Shown: in pieces, positions 15,460 to 22,976 of the stretch | How the letters are laid out: each line of letters begins with the position of its first letter | Position numbering within the stretch: position 1 is the first letter of the stretch | From: Gammaproteobacteria bacterium | Lineage (GTDB): Bacteria > Pseudomonadota > Gammaproteobacteria > Arenicellales > Arenicellaceae | Direction of reading: 5' to 3' | Assembly (NCBI GenBank): GCA_030426005.1 | Contig: JAUHZM010000006.1 | Span: 1-28,469 of the forward strand | DNA length: 28,469 nt | Notes under the pieces: generated by a model | What the model was told of the DNA's origin: nothing | The model's database searches: none | Seen by the model: only the letters and a program-made list of their open reading frames with translations | Position numbers and translations under genes: made by a program

Positions 15460-17631
15460 CTAGAACTGAAAACGCAGCCCCGCTTCGATGGTACGACCCG
15501 GTGCCGGCGCGATGTCCTTCACAAACGATGTGTGGTGACGTTGCTCACGATCCTGCAAGTTTCGGCCATTTAAGAACATAACAATGTCCGTGCCTGAAAC
15601 CGTGAATCGATACGACAAGCTCGCACTCAAATCAGTGTAGCCAGCCGTCGGTAACTCAGCCTGAGCCACTTTGTCCTGGGTATCCACGTCTTGATAATTA
15701 ATCGATGCCTTTACCGCGTCATTGTGCCAAACCAAACCGACGCCGATGCGGTCAGCCGGGATGCGCGGCAGATAGCCATCAATCGGGCCAGTAAGCTCGG
15801 CTTCCACGGTATCGAACATCCCTGTGATGTCGATACCACCACCAGCAACTTCGCCTAGGTGAAAGCCGATTTCCAGATCCAGACCGACAAATTGCACGTC
15901 GCTTTGCGCGTAGACTCGAACCGGTAATCCGTCTTCCTCTTCACCGGTATCCGCCTGGTAAATGTAATTATCAAAGTCAGTGCGATACGCGGTGGCACGA
16001 GCGTCGAACAAGTCCGATTCATAGCTACCGCTGATCGTAAAACTTAAGCCCGATTCAATGTCCAGATCATCTCGACCGACTTCAAACGACTGCGTCGCGA
16101 AGTGCGGACCAAATGAGTACAGCTCCTCAATGCTTGGTGCGCGCTCTGAGTAATCCACCAACACGGACCAAGAGAATTGCTCGCTTTGCGGTATCACTAA
16201 TCCCAACGACGCACTTGCAACGTCAAAGTCGCGCACTGAACCGAAATCTGGCGTGTGCTCGACTTGCTCTAGACGTGCGCCCAGCTCCAATGAAGTTGCG
16301 CCCAAAGGACGCTCAGCCACCCAGAACACACCCGTGGTCTGCGAAGTCACCGGCGGCACAAAGGCTTCCTCACCCAAGGCACTGAAATCACGGTCGCTGA
16401 GTTGTAGACCGAGCGATCCCTCGAATCCCGCCACTGCGTAGTGGTTGGCTTGTAAACGGGCTTCCCAAGCTTGATTGTCAAACACCGTGGCGACTTCACC
16501 ATTGGCTTCAATCTCCTTGTGCTCGTACTCATTCAGGCCAACGCGCAGATTAATGTTCTTGAAGCCTGCAAACGGGTCATTCAATTGGGCCTCGATATCA
16601 ACGCGTGTCTGCTCGAGATCGATCATCCCAAGGCCTTCTTCTTCATCATGATCTTCATCATGATCTTCGTCATGATCTTCGTCATGATCTTCGTCGTGAT
16701 CTTCGTCGTGATCTTCGTCGTGATCTTCGTCGTGATCTTCGTCGTGATCTTCGTCGTGATCTTCGTCGTGATCCTCGTCATGATCTTCGTCGTGATCGTG
16801 ATCGTGCTCATCGCCATGCTCGTGCGCATGCGCTACCAGCAGTCCGTAGTCGGCATCCGTCTTGCTGACCGACACACCAAACATGCCGCGCTCACCTACC
16901 CAACTGAAGCCCACAGAGCCACCGGCTGCATCAAAGTAACTGCCTTCAAGCAGACCCGTTGATTCCTCTGCGTGCTCCTCGTGCGCTTCGCCTTCGAAAG
17001 CTTGCAAGATAGCTGATTCGCTTTCACCTGGAATTTCATAGTCGTCAGACTCTTTGATAAACGCATCCAAATGCCACGCCAGCGAGTCCGTAGCACGACC
17101 ATCCAGCCGCACCGCACCAGTACGCCCGTCGCCATTATCTGTTGCCCGCACTTCTGCACGACCAGTCACCGCTTCTTCCGGCACGCTCGTTGGCACTCGA
17201 CCAGTACGTGTATCTACCACACCACCAATCGCGCCCGACCCATACAACAAGGTACTGGCGCCTTTAAGCACGGTAATTTGGTCGGCAATAAATGGTTCCA
17301 CGGTGACCGCATGATCGCCGCTGCTTACCGACACGTCCATCGTGTCAATCCGGTCTTCTGTGGTCTTAACACGCGCCCCACCCATGCCGTGTATCACCGG
17401 GCGACCAACGGCACCGCCAAAGCTTGCACTGCGCACGCCCGGAACGCTCGCCACAGTTTCGCCCAGCGAACTCTTAAGCTGCTCAGCGAGCTCATCACCT
17501 TGCAATACTGCAGCAGATTGAGATAAGCCGTTATCCGATAGAGGATGTGCTTTTACTACGATTTCTTCAATTTCTTGTGCCGACACCTGACATGCCACAC
17601 ACAGTGATACAACACCAATAATTTGTTTCAC
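15460..17631 (-). CDS. znuD: TonB-dependent outer-membrane receptor, ZnuD-like, with His/Asp tandem-repeat loop
   Basis: The 723-residue protein is probably a zinc importer of the outer membrane. A signal peptide covers about residues 1-19 (ending CQVSA). A TonB box-like EEIVVKAHPL follows. The plug domain (about 35-140) includes LGETVASVPGVRSASFGG, RPVIHGMGGARVK and VLKGASTLLYGSGAIGGVVD. The rest is a beta-barrel ending in the aromatic GRTIEAGLRFQF. An extracellular-loop-like region has HEEHAEE at about 217-223. A run at about 268-333 begins AHAHEHGDEHDHDH and continues as about 12 HDED units. His-rich loops are typical of ZnuD receptors. The start is a GTG with GGAG eight bases upstream. 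It lies 139 bp downstream of a small DUF2946-like gene that has a Zur-like promoter; co-transcription is inferred. Confidence 0.85.
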   Translation of the reverse strand: MKQIIGVVSLCVACQVSAQEIEEIVVKAHPLSDNGLSQSAAVLQGDELAEQLKSSLGETVASVPGVRSASFGGAVGRPVIHGMGGARVKTTEDRIDTMDVSVSSGDHAVTVEPFIADQITVLKGASTLLYGSGAIGGVVDTRTGRVPTSVPEEAVTGRAEVRATDNGDGRTGAVRLDGRATDSLAWHLDAFIKESDDYEIPGESESAILQAFEGEAHEEHAEESTGLLEGSYFDAAGGSVGFSWVGERGMFGVSVSKTDADYGLLVAHAHEHGDEHDHDHDEDHDEDHDEDHDEDHDEDHDEDHDEDHDEDHDEDHDEDHDEDHDEDHDEEEGLGMIDLEQTRVDIEAQLNDPFAGFKNINLRVGLNEYEHKEIEANGEVATVFDNQAWEARLQANHYAVAGFEGSLGLQLSDRDFSALGEEAFVPPVTSQTTGVFWVAERPLGATSLELGARLEQVEHTPDFGSVRDFDVASASLGLVIPQSEQFSWSVLVDYSERAPSIEELYSFGPHFATQSFEVGRDDLDIESGLSFTISGSYESDLFDARATAYRTDFDNYIYQADTGEEEDGLPVRVYAQSDVQFVGLDLEIGFHLGEVAGGGIDITGMFDTVEAELTGPIDGYLPRIPADRIGVGLVWHNDAVKASINYQDVDTQDKVAQAELPTAGYTDLSASLSYRFTVSGTDIVMFLNGRNLQDREQRHHTSFVKDIAPAPGRTIEAGLRFQF
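16646..16799. repeat. 12-bp in-frame tandem repeat (about 12 copies) in the receptor gene
   Basis: The unit GATCTTCGTCGT (plus strand) recurs with strict 12-bp spacing, with copies starting at 16650 and every 12 bases to 16782, then degenerating at 16794. It encodes HDED on the minus strand. Copies near the 3' end of the gene carry CAT for His, the middle ones carry CAC, and one copy has a C in place of T. This synonymous pattern suggests recent expansion of the CAC type. Length change in 12-bp steps would keep the reading frame. Confidence 0.95.
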
Positions 17632-17770
17632 AACGTCTACTCCAACTCACTGCGTTGCGCGGTGAGTCGTCTACTTAATACTTAAAAATTACAGCGCGAA
17701 AATCGCAACATGATCGATATTCACGCATCCAACCTATCTGAGCGACTAGCGCCCAGTGGAATAGCAATAA

Positions 17771-18064
17771 TCAGAAAATAAATAGCGAGGCCGGTGGTGC
17801 ACGGGTGGTGCAAAGGCGTCGGCGTGGTGGAACAAACGCGTTCGCCTGCAGCATCGTCGGCGCCAGTTGGGCTCCGGCTGGCAGAACGGTTGATACCGGT
17901 GTGAGAAAGAATTTGGCCTGTTCGGCACTTTTGATCACCTGACATAACTCAGTGGAGTCATGCCATTGATGGTCGACTGCATGCACGGCCGCCACCGATT
18001 GCGCCCAGAGGACGAGCGAAAAAAGCAACAAACGAGAAACATAACGAGGTCGACGACGAATCAT
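17771..18064 (-). CDS. Small exported His/Cys protein, DUF2946-like
   Basis: The 97-residue protein starts MIRRRPRYVSRLLLFSLVLW, a signal peptide with cleavage near SVAA. A potential metal-binding cluster follows: HAVDHQWHDSTELC (three His and one Cys). It ends RAPPASLFIF. The short size, the His/Cys patch after the signal, and the RAPP ending resemble the DUF2946 family (similarity from memory, not searched). No function is established for that family. The frame also has an ATG ten codons earlier at 18094, but that codon lies inside the promoter and palindrome, so the ATG at 18064 is chosen. This ATG coincides with the predicted transcription start, so translation may be leaderless. It is upstream of the ZnuD-like receptor and is probably involved in periplasmic zinc handling (inference). 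Confidence 0.72.
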   Translation of the reverse strand: MIRRRPRYVSRLLLFSLVLWAQSVAAVHAVDHQWHDSTELCQVIKSAEQAKFFLTPVSTVLPAGAQLAPTMLQANAFVPPRRRLCTTRAPPASLFIF

Positions 18065-18070
18065 ACAACG

Positions 18071-18099
18071 ACTATAAATGTTACTAAGTAACATTTCAA
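18071..18099 (-). promoter_or_regulatory. Sigma-70 promoter of the zinc-acquisition unit
   Basis: Read on the minus strand, -35 TTGAAA (18099-18094) and -10 TATAGT (18076-18071) are separated by exactly 17 bases, a near-consensus promoter. The expected start point, about seven bases after the -10, falls on the A of the ATG at 18064. No Shine-Dalgarno precedes that ATG. The spacer is filled by the Zur-like palindrome. Confidence 0.75.
18076..18096. promoter_or_regulatory. Zur-like operator, perfect 21-bp palindrome
   Basis: Arms AAATGTTACT and AGTAACATTT flank a single central base with no mismatch. The gammaproteobacterial Zur consensus is a palindrome with GAAATGTTATA-type arms; the arms here agree at the outer AAATGTTA. 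It covers the whole -35/-10 spacer, so bound repressor would block RNA polymerase. The downstream ZnuD-like receptor supports Zur over Fur. Confidence 0.8.
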
Positions 18100-18173
18100 G
18101 CAGTGGATGCGCCCTAGCTCCACACGCGAAGTAACCCTAATTTGCGTGCAATGTCACGCCAATATTGGCGTAG

Positions 18174-19547
18174 TTAAGACCGCCAACGGAGCTTTTTCTC
18201 GATCGCGGTGATCATTGACTCGGCGACACGTTTGCGACCATATTGTTCAAATGGTTCGAAATCGGGTGCAGCCACCACACCCAGTAGCAGAGACCCGTCT
18301 CCGGTTCGAATGAGATCAACACGCGCCACCGAAAGACTCAGCGCTTTGGTCGCTTTGGCTACCAGAGTTCGCTCCGCAGCGGTCAATCTTGCTAAGCCGA
18401 CCACCTTGGCAACTTCGATCTGGTCTGGACGCGTCTCTGCCTGATACTCCAAAGTTGCTACCGGCTTTTGATTGATCACCAAACTTCGAATCGAACGGCC
18501 GGACGCCTCGGCCATGTATTCTTGCACTAACAGGTTTTCATCTATCTGGCGCGCCGCGCTGATAATCTGTTTTGCAGTGGGCACGTCTTCTGCCTTCGCA
18601 GCCGTACCCCCAGAACGCATCGCCACCGGTTTCACCAATACCGGCGTACCACCAACCATTTCGATCAGCTCTTCCGCGTCGACCGGTGAATGAGCGAACC
18701 CGGAAGTCGGAATCGGTATGCCGTGTTTGAGCATCGATTGCAGCACTAATAAGCGATCCTGTGACTGCGCAATCGCGACTGAGGAATTGATGGACAAAAT
18801 TCCCATACTCTCGAACTGCCTCACCAGCGCGGCACCATAATACGTGACCTGCGCTCTGACTCTCGGTATCACCGCATCCAGATCATCCGCCAGGGGCGCA
18901 CCCTGAAAATGAACTTCGGGTTCCAGGGCGTCCAACTTCATATGGCATTGATTGATATTTAAAAACACCATTTCGTGACCACGTGCTCGCCCAGTTTCCA
19001 TGATACGTCGGTTATTGTAGTCCTCTGGGTTACTGGCCAGCACCGCGATCCGCAGACCACGTCGTTCACTCGTCGCATGCTGGTACATGCTATTCAGTGC
19101 GGCACTACTGTGATCGCCCAACGCATTCTCTAGCGACGGATCGACCACCACTCGACCATGCATGGCTTCGCGACCGAGCAACATGCGAAAGCCCATCGAA
19201 TCGCGATTCGACAGTGTTAGCTCGACTTCCCACTCCTGATCGCCCATTCGCATCGGCGCCTGAATCACATAGCGGGTTTCAGGCACACCACTGGAACTTT
19301 TGACGACCCGCATATCGAGCAAAGGCCGTTCGCATTTCACCACCACAGACCGGTTTTTCTGTACCGGGTGAACATCGAAGCTAATCCAGGCCTGCTTGCC
19401 GCGTCGAAAACGCCGCACATTGAAGGCATGCAATGACGAGGTTTTTGCACCTGAATCCACTCGCGCTTTCACGGCAGGTATACCGAGTTCGGGAAACGCA
19501 CACCACTCTTGGTTGCCCACCACAGTTTTAGGGCTATGTTCGCTCAT
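18174..19547 (-). CDS. RimB-like retropepsin domain fused to a degenerate RimK-like ATP-grasp domain
   Basis: The 457-residue protein has two parts. Residues ~8-140 match the 'ATP-dependent zinc protease'/RimB type (PF05618), a retropepsin-like fold; the catalytic-type motif VDSGAKTSSLHA places the Asp at 31. Residues ~165-455 align along their length with RimK, which adds Glu to ribosomal protein S6 (RIAVLASNPEDY, DDLDAVIPRV, NSSVAIAQSQDRL, GFAHSPVDAEELIEMVGG, VQEYMAEASG). Key RimK positions differ: DKL is DRL, EGTQG is AMRSGG, DIR is SIR, the RxN loop is missing, and the Mg2+-binding ExN of MEVNASPG reads GVVAAPD. One metal Asp (VDLIR) and the Lys of LVKP remain. The ATP-grasp part may be a pseudo-enzyme or have a different substrate. 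It is divergent from the acyl-CoA synthetase gene. Confidence 0.82.
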   Translation of the reverse strand: MSEHSPKTVVGNQEWCAFPELGIPAVKARVDSGAKTSSLHAFNVRRFRRGKQAWISFDVHPVQKNRSVVVKCERPLLDMRVVKSSSGVPETRYVIQAPMRMGDQEWEVELTLSNRDSMGFRMLLGREAMHGRVVVDPSLENALGDHSSAALNSMYQHATSERRGLRIAVLASNPEDYNNRRIMETGRARGHEMVFLNINQCHMKLDALEPEVHFQGAPLADDLDAVIPRVRAQVTYYGAALVRQFESMGILSINSSVAIAQSQDRLLVLQSMLKHGIPIPTSGFAHSPVDAEELIEMVGGTPVLVKPVAMRSGGTAAKAEDVPTAKQIISAARQIDENLLVQEYMAEASGRSIRSLVINQKPVATLEYQAETRPDQIEVAKVVGLARLTAAERTLVAKATKALSLSVARVDLIRTGDGSLLLGVVAAPDFEPFEQYGRKRVAESMITAIEKKLRWRS

Positions 19548-19741
19548 TCTTATTATTCTAATTCATGTCGGATCAAACTCGATAATAGCGTAAAACCACG
19601 AGAACGCGAGCATCTCAATACGCGCAACCTACCACCAAGGTCGAATACCACAACCACGTACACTGGTCGATAATTTAGTCACAACACAACACGCGCCGTC
19701 TGCAAGGGTAGGCAGTTGGCGATCCAAGCCACGGCAATGAT

Positions 19742-21664
19742 ATGAATGCACAACTTCAGAGCCAGACTGCGAGCACGCGCTATCGCACGGAATACACCAA
19801 CTGGCAAACTAATCCCGAGCAGTTCTGGTTACAACAAGCGAATCAATTAGATTGGTTTACTGCACCGACTATCGCAAATCAAACTGACGATGGGGTAACG
19901 CACTGGTTCCCGGACGGACAAATGAACACCTGCTACATGGCACTCGATTACCATGTCGAGAATGGGCGCGGTGATCAACTTGCACTAATCTACGATTCGC
20001 CGGTTACGGGCGTTCAAACCAGTTACACCTATCAGGAACTAACTGACCACGTGGCAAAAATGGCAAGCGCTCTGACCAAGCTGGGCGTTTCCAAAGGTGA
20101 CACGGTGGTGATCTACATGCCGATGGTGCCACAAGCAGCCATGGCCATGCTGGCATGCGCCCGTATTGGCGCTATTCATTCCGTGGTGTTTGGCGGCTTT
20201 GCCGCGCCAGAATTGGCGGCACGAATCGATGATGCGAAACCTAAGCTCATTCTAAGTGCGTCTTGCGGCATCGAAATCTCACGCACCATCGCTTACAAAC
20301 CGTTATTGGATGCCGCACTCGAACAGGCGAAGCATCAACCCGATCACTGCGTGATTTTACAGCGCGAACAATTGCGTGCTGCCATGACGCCGGGCCGCGA
20401 TATTGATTGGTTGATTTGGCTAACTGGGGCCGAGCCACAGGCACCAGTACCTGTGTCGGGTGCTGACCCCTTGTATATTCTTTACACCTCCGGCACCACG
20501 GGCTCACCAAAGGGTGTGGTCCGCGCTAATGGTGGCCATGCCGTGGCACTCAAATACAGTATGCACACGGTGTACGGCATGCAAGCTGGCGACACATTCT
20601 GGTCGGCATCCGACGTCGGCTGGGTTGTTGGCCACTCTTACATTGTCTACGGCCCCTTACTGCACGGTTGCACCACCATCTTCTACGAAGGCAAACCCAT
20701 TCTTACACCGGACGCCGGTGCGTTTTGGCGCGTGATTAACGACTACAAGGTCAATGCCTTATTTGCTGCACCAACTGCGTTTCGCGCGATCCGTGGTAGC
20801 GACCCTGACTGTGACCTCATCAAACAATACGACACTTCATCATTGCGAACTGTATTTGCCGCTGGTGAACGACTTGATCCGGCAACGCTGGATTGGATGC
20901 AGGCCCACATTGGGGTCGACATCATCGACAACTGGTGGCAAACCGAGACCGGCTGGCCAATTGTGGCGAATCCGATTGGGCTGGAAAAATTACCGGTCAA
21001 AAGTGGTTCCGCCACCGTGCCCACACCGGGTTTTGAGGTTCATATTCTAGACGAGCAAGGCAAGCAACTTGGCGCAGGCGAACAAGGTAATGTGGCGATT
21101 AAGCTTCCGCTGCCACCAGGTTGTCTCACTACCTTGTGGAACAATGATGCGCGCTTCAAACAAGCCTATTTGAGCGACTATGATGGCTACTACACCACCG
21201 GCGATGGTGGCTACATCGACGAAGACGGCTATGTATTCATTATGGGCCGCGTGGACGACGTGATTAACATCGCTGGCCACCGTCTGTCCACGGGTGATAT
21301 CGAAGAAGTATTAAGCAAACATCCATGGGTATCTGAGTGCGCGGTAGTGGCCCAAGCCGACGAACTTAAAGGTGAATTACCAGTTGGATTTCTGGTCGCT
21401 GCCCTGCCTGAAGACCAACCTTATGAGGCAGCCGTGCAGCAGTTGAACGAGGAGTTGGTGACGGCAGTGCGCAAAGAAATCGGACCGCTGGCTTGTTATA
21501 AAACCAGCCATGTGGTGGCGAAGCTGCCAAAGACTCGGTCCGGCAAAATTCTGCGCAAAACGATCAAGCAAATCATGCACGGAGAGTCGCCAACCACACC
21601 ACCAACCATTGAAGACCCGAGCGCATTAGAAGTGATTCAGGCGGTGATACAGCCAACTGAGTGA
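19742..21664 (+). CDS. prpE: Propionyl-CoA synthetase (acetyl-CoA synthetase family, PrpE/ACSS3 type)
   Basis: The 640-residue AMP-forming acyl-CoA synthetase activates a short-chain acid, most likely propionate, through an acyl-AMP. An ACS N-terminal domain covers ~15-75 (YRTEYTNWQTNPEQFWLQQA). The P-loop A3 motif YILYTSGTTGSPKGVV is at 245-260 and is followed by RANGGHAVAL, which resembles PrpE and ACSS3 more than acetate-specific Acs. Later motifs are DNWWQTETGWPI, YYTTGDGGYIDEDGYVFIMGRVDDVINIAGHRLSTGDIEE and the catalytic PKTRSGKILRK with Lys602. That Lys is the usual site of regulatory acetylation in the family. No prpBCD gene is nearby, so substrate choice is inferred from similarity. 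The start ATG has a weak ribosome site. Confidence 0.88.
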   Translation: MNAQLQSQTASTRYRTEYTNWQTNPEQFWLQQANQLDWFTAPTIANQTDDGVTHWFPDGQMNTCYMALDYHVENGRGDQLALIYDSPVTGVQTSYTYQELTDHVAKMASALTKLGVSKGDTVVIYMPMVPQAAMAMLACARIGAIHSVVFGGFAAPELAARIDDAKPKLILSASCGIEISRTIAYKPLLDAALEQAKHQPDHCVILQREQLRAAMTPGRDIDWLIWLTGAEPQAPVPVSGADPLYILYTSGTTGSPKGVVRANGGHAVALKYSMHTVYGMQAGDTFWSASDVGWVVGHSYIVYGPLLHGCTTIFYEGKPILTPDAGAFWRVINDYKVNALFAAPTAFRAIRGSDPDCDLIKQYDTSSLRTVFAAGERLDPATLDWMQAHIGVDIIDNWWQTETGWPIVANPIGLEKLPVKSGSATVPTPGFEVHILDEQGKQLGAGEQGNVAIKLPLPPGCLTTLWNNDARFKQAYLSDYDGYYTTGDGGYIDEDGYVFIMGRVDDVINIAGHRLSTGDIEEVLSKHPWVSECAVVAQADELKGELPVGFLVAALPEDQPYEAAVQQLNEELVTAVRKEIGPLACYKTSHVVAKLPKTRSGKILRKTIKQIMHGESPTTPPTIEDPSALEVIQAVIQPTE

Positions 21665-21690
21665 CTGATTGGAGTCGCAAAGAGTTTAAA

Positions 21691-22272
21691 TTACTCAGAC
21701 ACGAGAAAGTCCGCTACCGCGGACTCAAACTGTAAAGACTCGAGCAATAGGTCGAACCCGGCTTCGGCTTTTGCTCGATCCTCAGTCGCCACTTGAAAAA
21801 CCAGGTAGGCGGTTTCACCAGCATTGTGGATCTCAAAAAATTGCTGCCAATGCGGTACCGTCAAACCCAGCACTTCAAGATCGAATTCATACTGGTATCC
21901 ATTTAGCTCTTCCGATTCCTTAGTTTTCGACACAGCCGCCAGGGGCTTATCGCCGTCTATAACCACTCCTGCGGGCATTTGTTCAGCAAAACTCTGTTTG
22001 GAGAGTTGCACAAAATCCTGCAAGCTGAACGCGTCATCACGCAAATACAGCTCAATTTTTGCAATCGCATCGCCCGACGACTCGACGAAAATGAGCCGAA
22101 AACCTGGCTCCGAATGGTCTTCAGTGACCGACCAGTTTCCAGGCAGGCTAAACCGAACGCCATCTCGGTGATAGTTTCGAACCTGCTCCACATCGGCGAC
22201 AGGTTCACCGCAGGCGGTCAGATAAAAAAGACCAACAATGAAGCACCAGCGCGCAGGTTTCCAAATTTCCAT
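21691..22272 (-). CDS. Putative lipoprotein with DcrB/PsbP-like domain
   Basis: The 193-residue protein has a lipoprotein signal with lipobox LTAC and the lipidated Cys at residue 21. The mature part begins with a linker and RDGVRFSLPGNWSVTEDHSEPGFRLIFVES, followed by GDAIAKIELYLRDD and later YQYEFDLEVLGLTVPHWQQFFEIHNAGETAYLVFQVATEDR. This pattern of a 'folded around SLPxNW' strand and a late TAYLVF strand resembles the DcrB/PsbP fold, but the match is weak and the function is unknown. The protein should be anchored in the inner or outer membrane facing the periplasm. It is convergent with prpE (26 bp gap) and lies 68 bp downstream of the HTH-2TM gene, with an inverted repeat in that gap. Confidence 0.72.
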   Translation of the reverse strand: MEIWKPARWCFIVGLFYLTACGEPVADVEQVRNYHRDGVRFSLPGNWSVTEDHSEPGFRLIFVESSGDAIAKIELYLRDDAFSLQDFVQLSKQSFAEQMPAGVVIDGDKPLAAVSKTKESEELNGYQYEFDLEVLGLTVPHWQQFFEIHNAGETAYLVFQVATEDRAKAEAGFDLLLESLQFESAVADFLVSE

Positions 22273-22291
22273 TTACTCTCCAATTTGATTA

Positions 22292-22318
22292 GCGACCACC
22301 ATAACATCGGGTGGTCGC
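22292..22318. repeat. Inverted repeat between the HTH-2TM gene and the lipoprotein gene
   Basis: Perfect arms GCGACCACC (22292-22300) and GGTGGTCGC (22310-22318) enclose a nine-base loop. On the minus strand it follows the HTH-2TM stop by 22 bp and precedes the lipoprotein start by 19 bp. The sequence after the stem (TAATCAAATT) lacks a T-run, so it may act as a partial terminator, an mRNA stabiliser or an operator. Confidence 0.5.
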
Positions 22319-22340
22319 ACCGGCTGGTAGCGTAGCAAAC

Positions 22341-22808
22341 TTACAACTTCTTACCCAAGCGCTTTTCGACTTGTTTTTTCTCCCATTCAGGGCCAAAAAA
22401 GTTGAACACCTCAAACACGCTGATGCCGTGAGAGATGACACCGATACCCCAGCCGAAAGCGGCCCATTTTGCCCAGATATAGCCGGGCTGCAAGATTAAA
22501 TTCAGCGCAAAAAGGCAGCCGATTACGATCACGTAAGTCAGCAGGTGCGAGTAGAATCCTTTGATGTCACGTACCTGCTCAATGGCACGTTGCTCTTCGT
22601 AGGTAGTTGGCTCTGTTGTAGTCATAGGGGTCTCCTGTTGCAGTTCTGTTAGATCAATTTCAAACACAGCAGCGAGGGATTTGAGCGTCTCTAAACCCGG
22701 GGTTTGGCCACGCTCAATACGCTGAATTGTGCGAACACTTAATCCACTGAATTCAGCAAGTTGTTGTTGTGACCAACCACGTTTTAATCGGAGTTTTCTG
22801 ACGACCAT
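22341..22808 (-). CDS. XRE-type HTH protein fused to a 2TM membrane domain
   Basis: The 155-residue protein joins an N-terminal XRE helix-turn-helix (residues ~3-57: KLRLKRGWSQQQLAEFSGLSVRTIQRIERGQ, LKSLAAVFEID) to a C-terminal 2TM domain (PF13239-like). The 2TM part covers ~70-150, with helices HLLTYVIVIGCLFALNLIL and WAAFGWGIGVISHGISVFEVF. It would be a membrane-anchored DNA-binding regulator. The first start has a good ribosome site (GAGAGG). A second strong site, GGAG six bases before an in-frame ATG at 22625, could also make a 94-residue 2TM-only protein. Stand-alone 2TM proteins are often encoded near LytTR kinases and regulators (family knowledge), and such a pair lies about 1 kb upstream here. 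Confidence 0.88.
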   Translation of the reverse strand: MVVRKLRLKRGWSQQQLAEFSGLSVRTIQRIERGQTPGLETLKSLAAVFEIDLTELQQETPMTTTEPTTYEEQRAIEQVRDIKGFYSHLLTYVIVIGCLFALNLILQPGYIWAKWAAFGWGIGVISHGISVFEVFNFFGPEWEKKQVEKRLGKKL

Positions 22809-22976
22809 GTGTGTACCTCTCGTTGTGTGCTAAACAGTCTGCCCGAAAAGGCAACCCGCCAACCACGACTGTCACCTGACAGCAAGGTGACAAACCAATA
22901 AAATCAATGACATACTACCTGATGCGTAACAGTTCCGCCAACGCACCAGCAGGTCAACTGTAGCAAAGACACACAA

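Noticed and set aside
16646..16799. Regular repeat considered as a CRISPR array
   Set aside because: The 12-bp units are contiguous with no spacers and encode HDED in frame within a receptor gene.
16471..16962. Open plus-strand frame of 163 codons across the tandem repeat, rich in repeated FVVI
   Set aside because: It is the antisense of the receptor gene; the 12-bp repeat keeps every frame open, and there is no ribosome site or family match.
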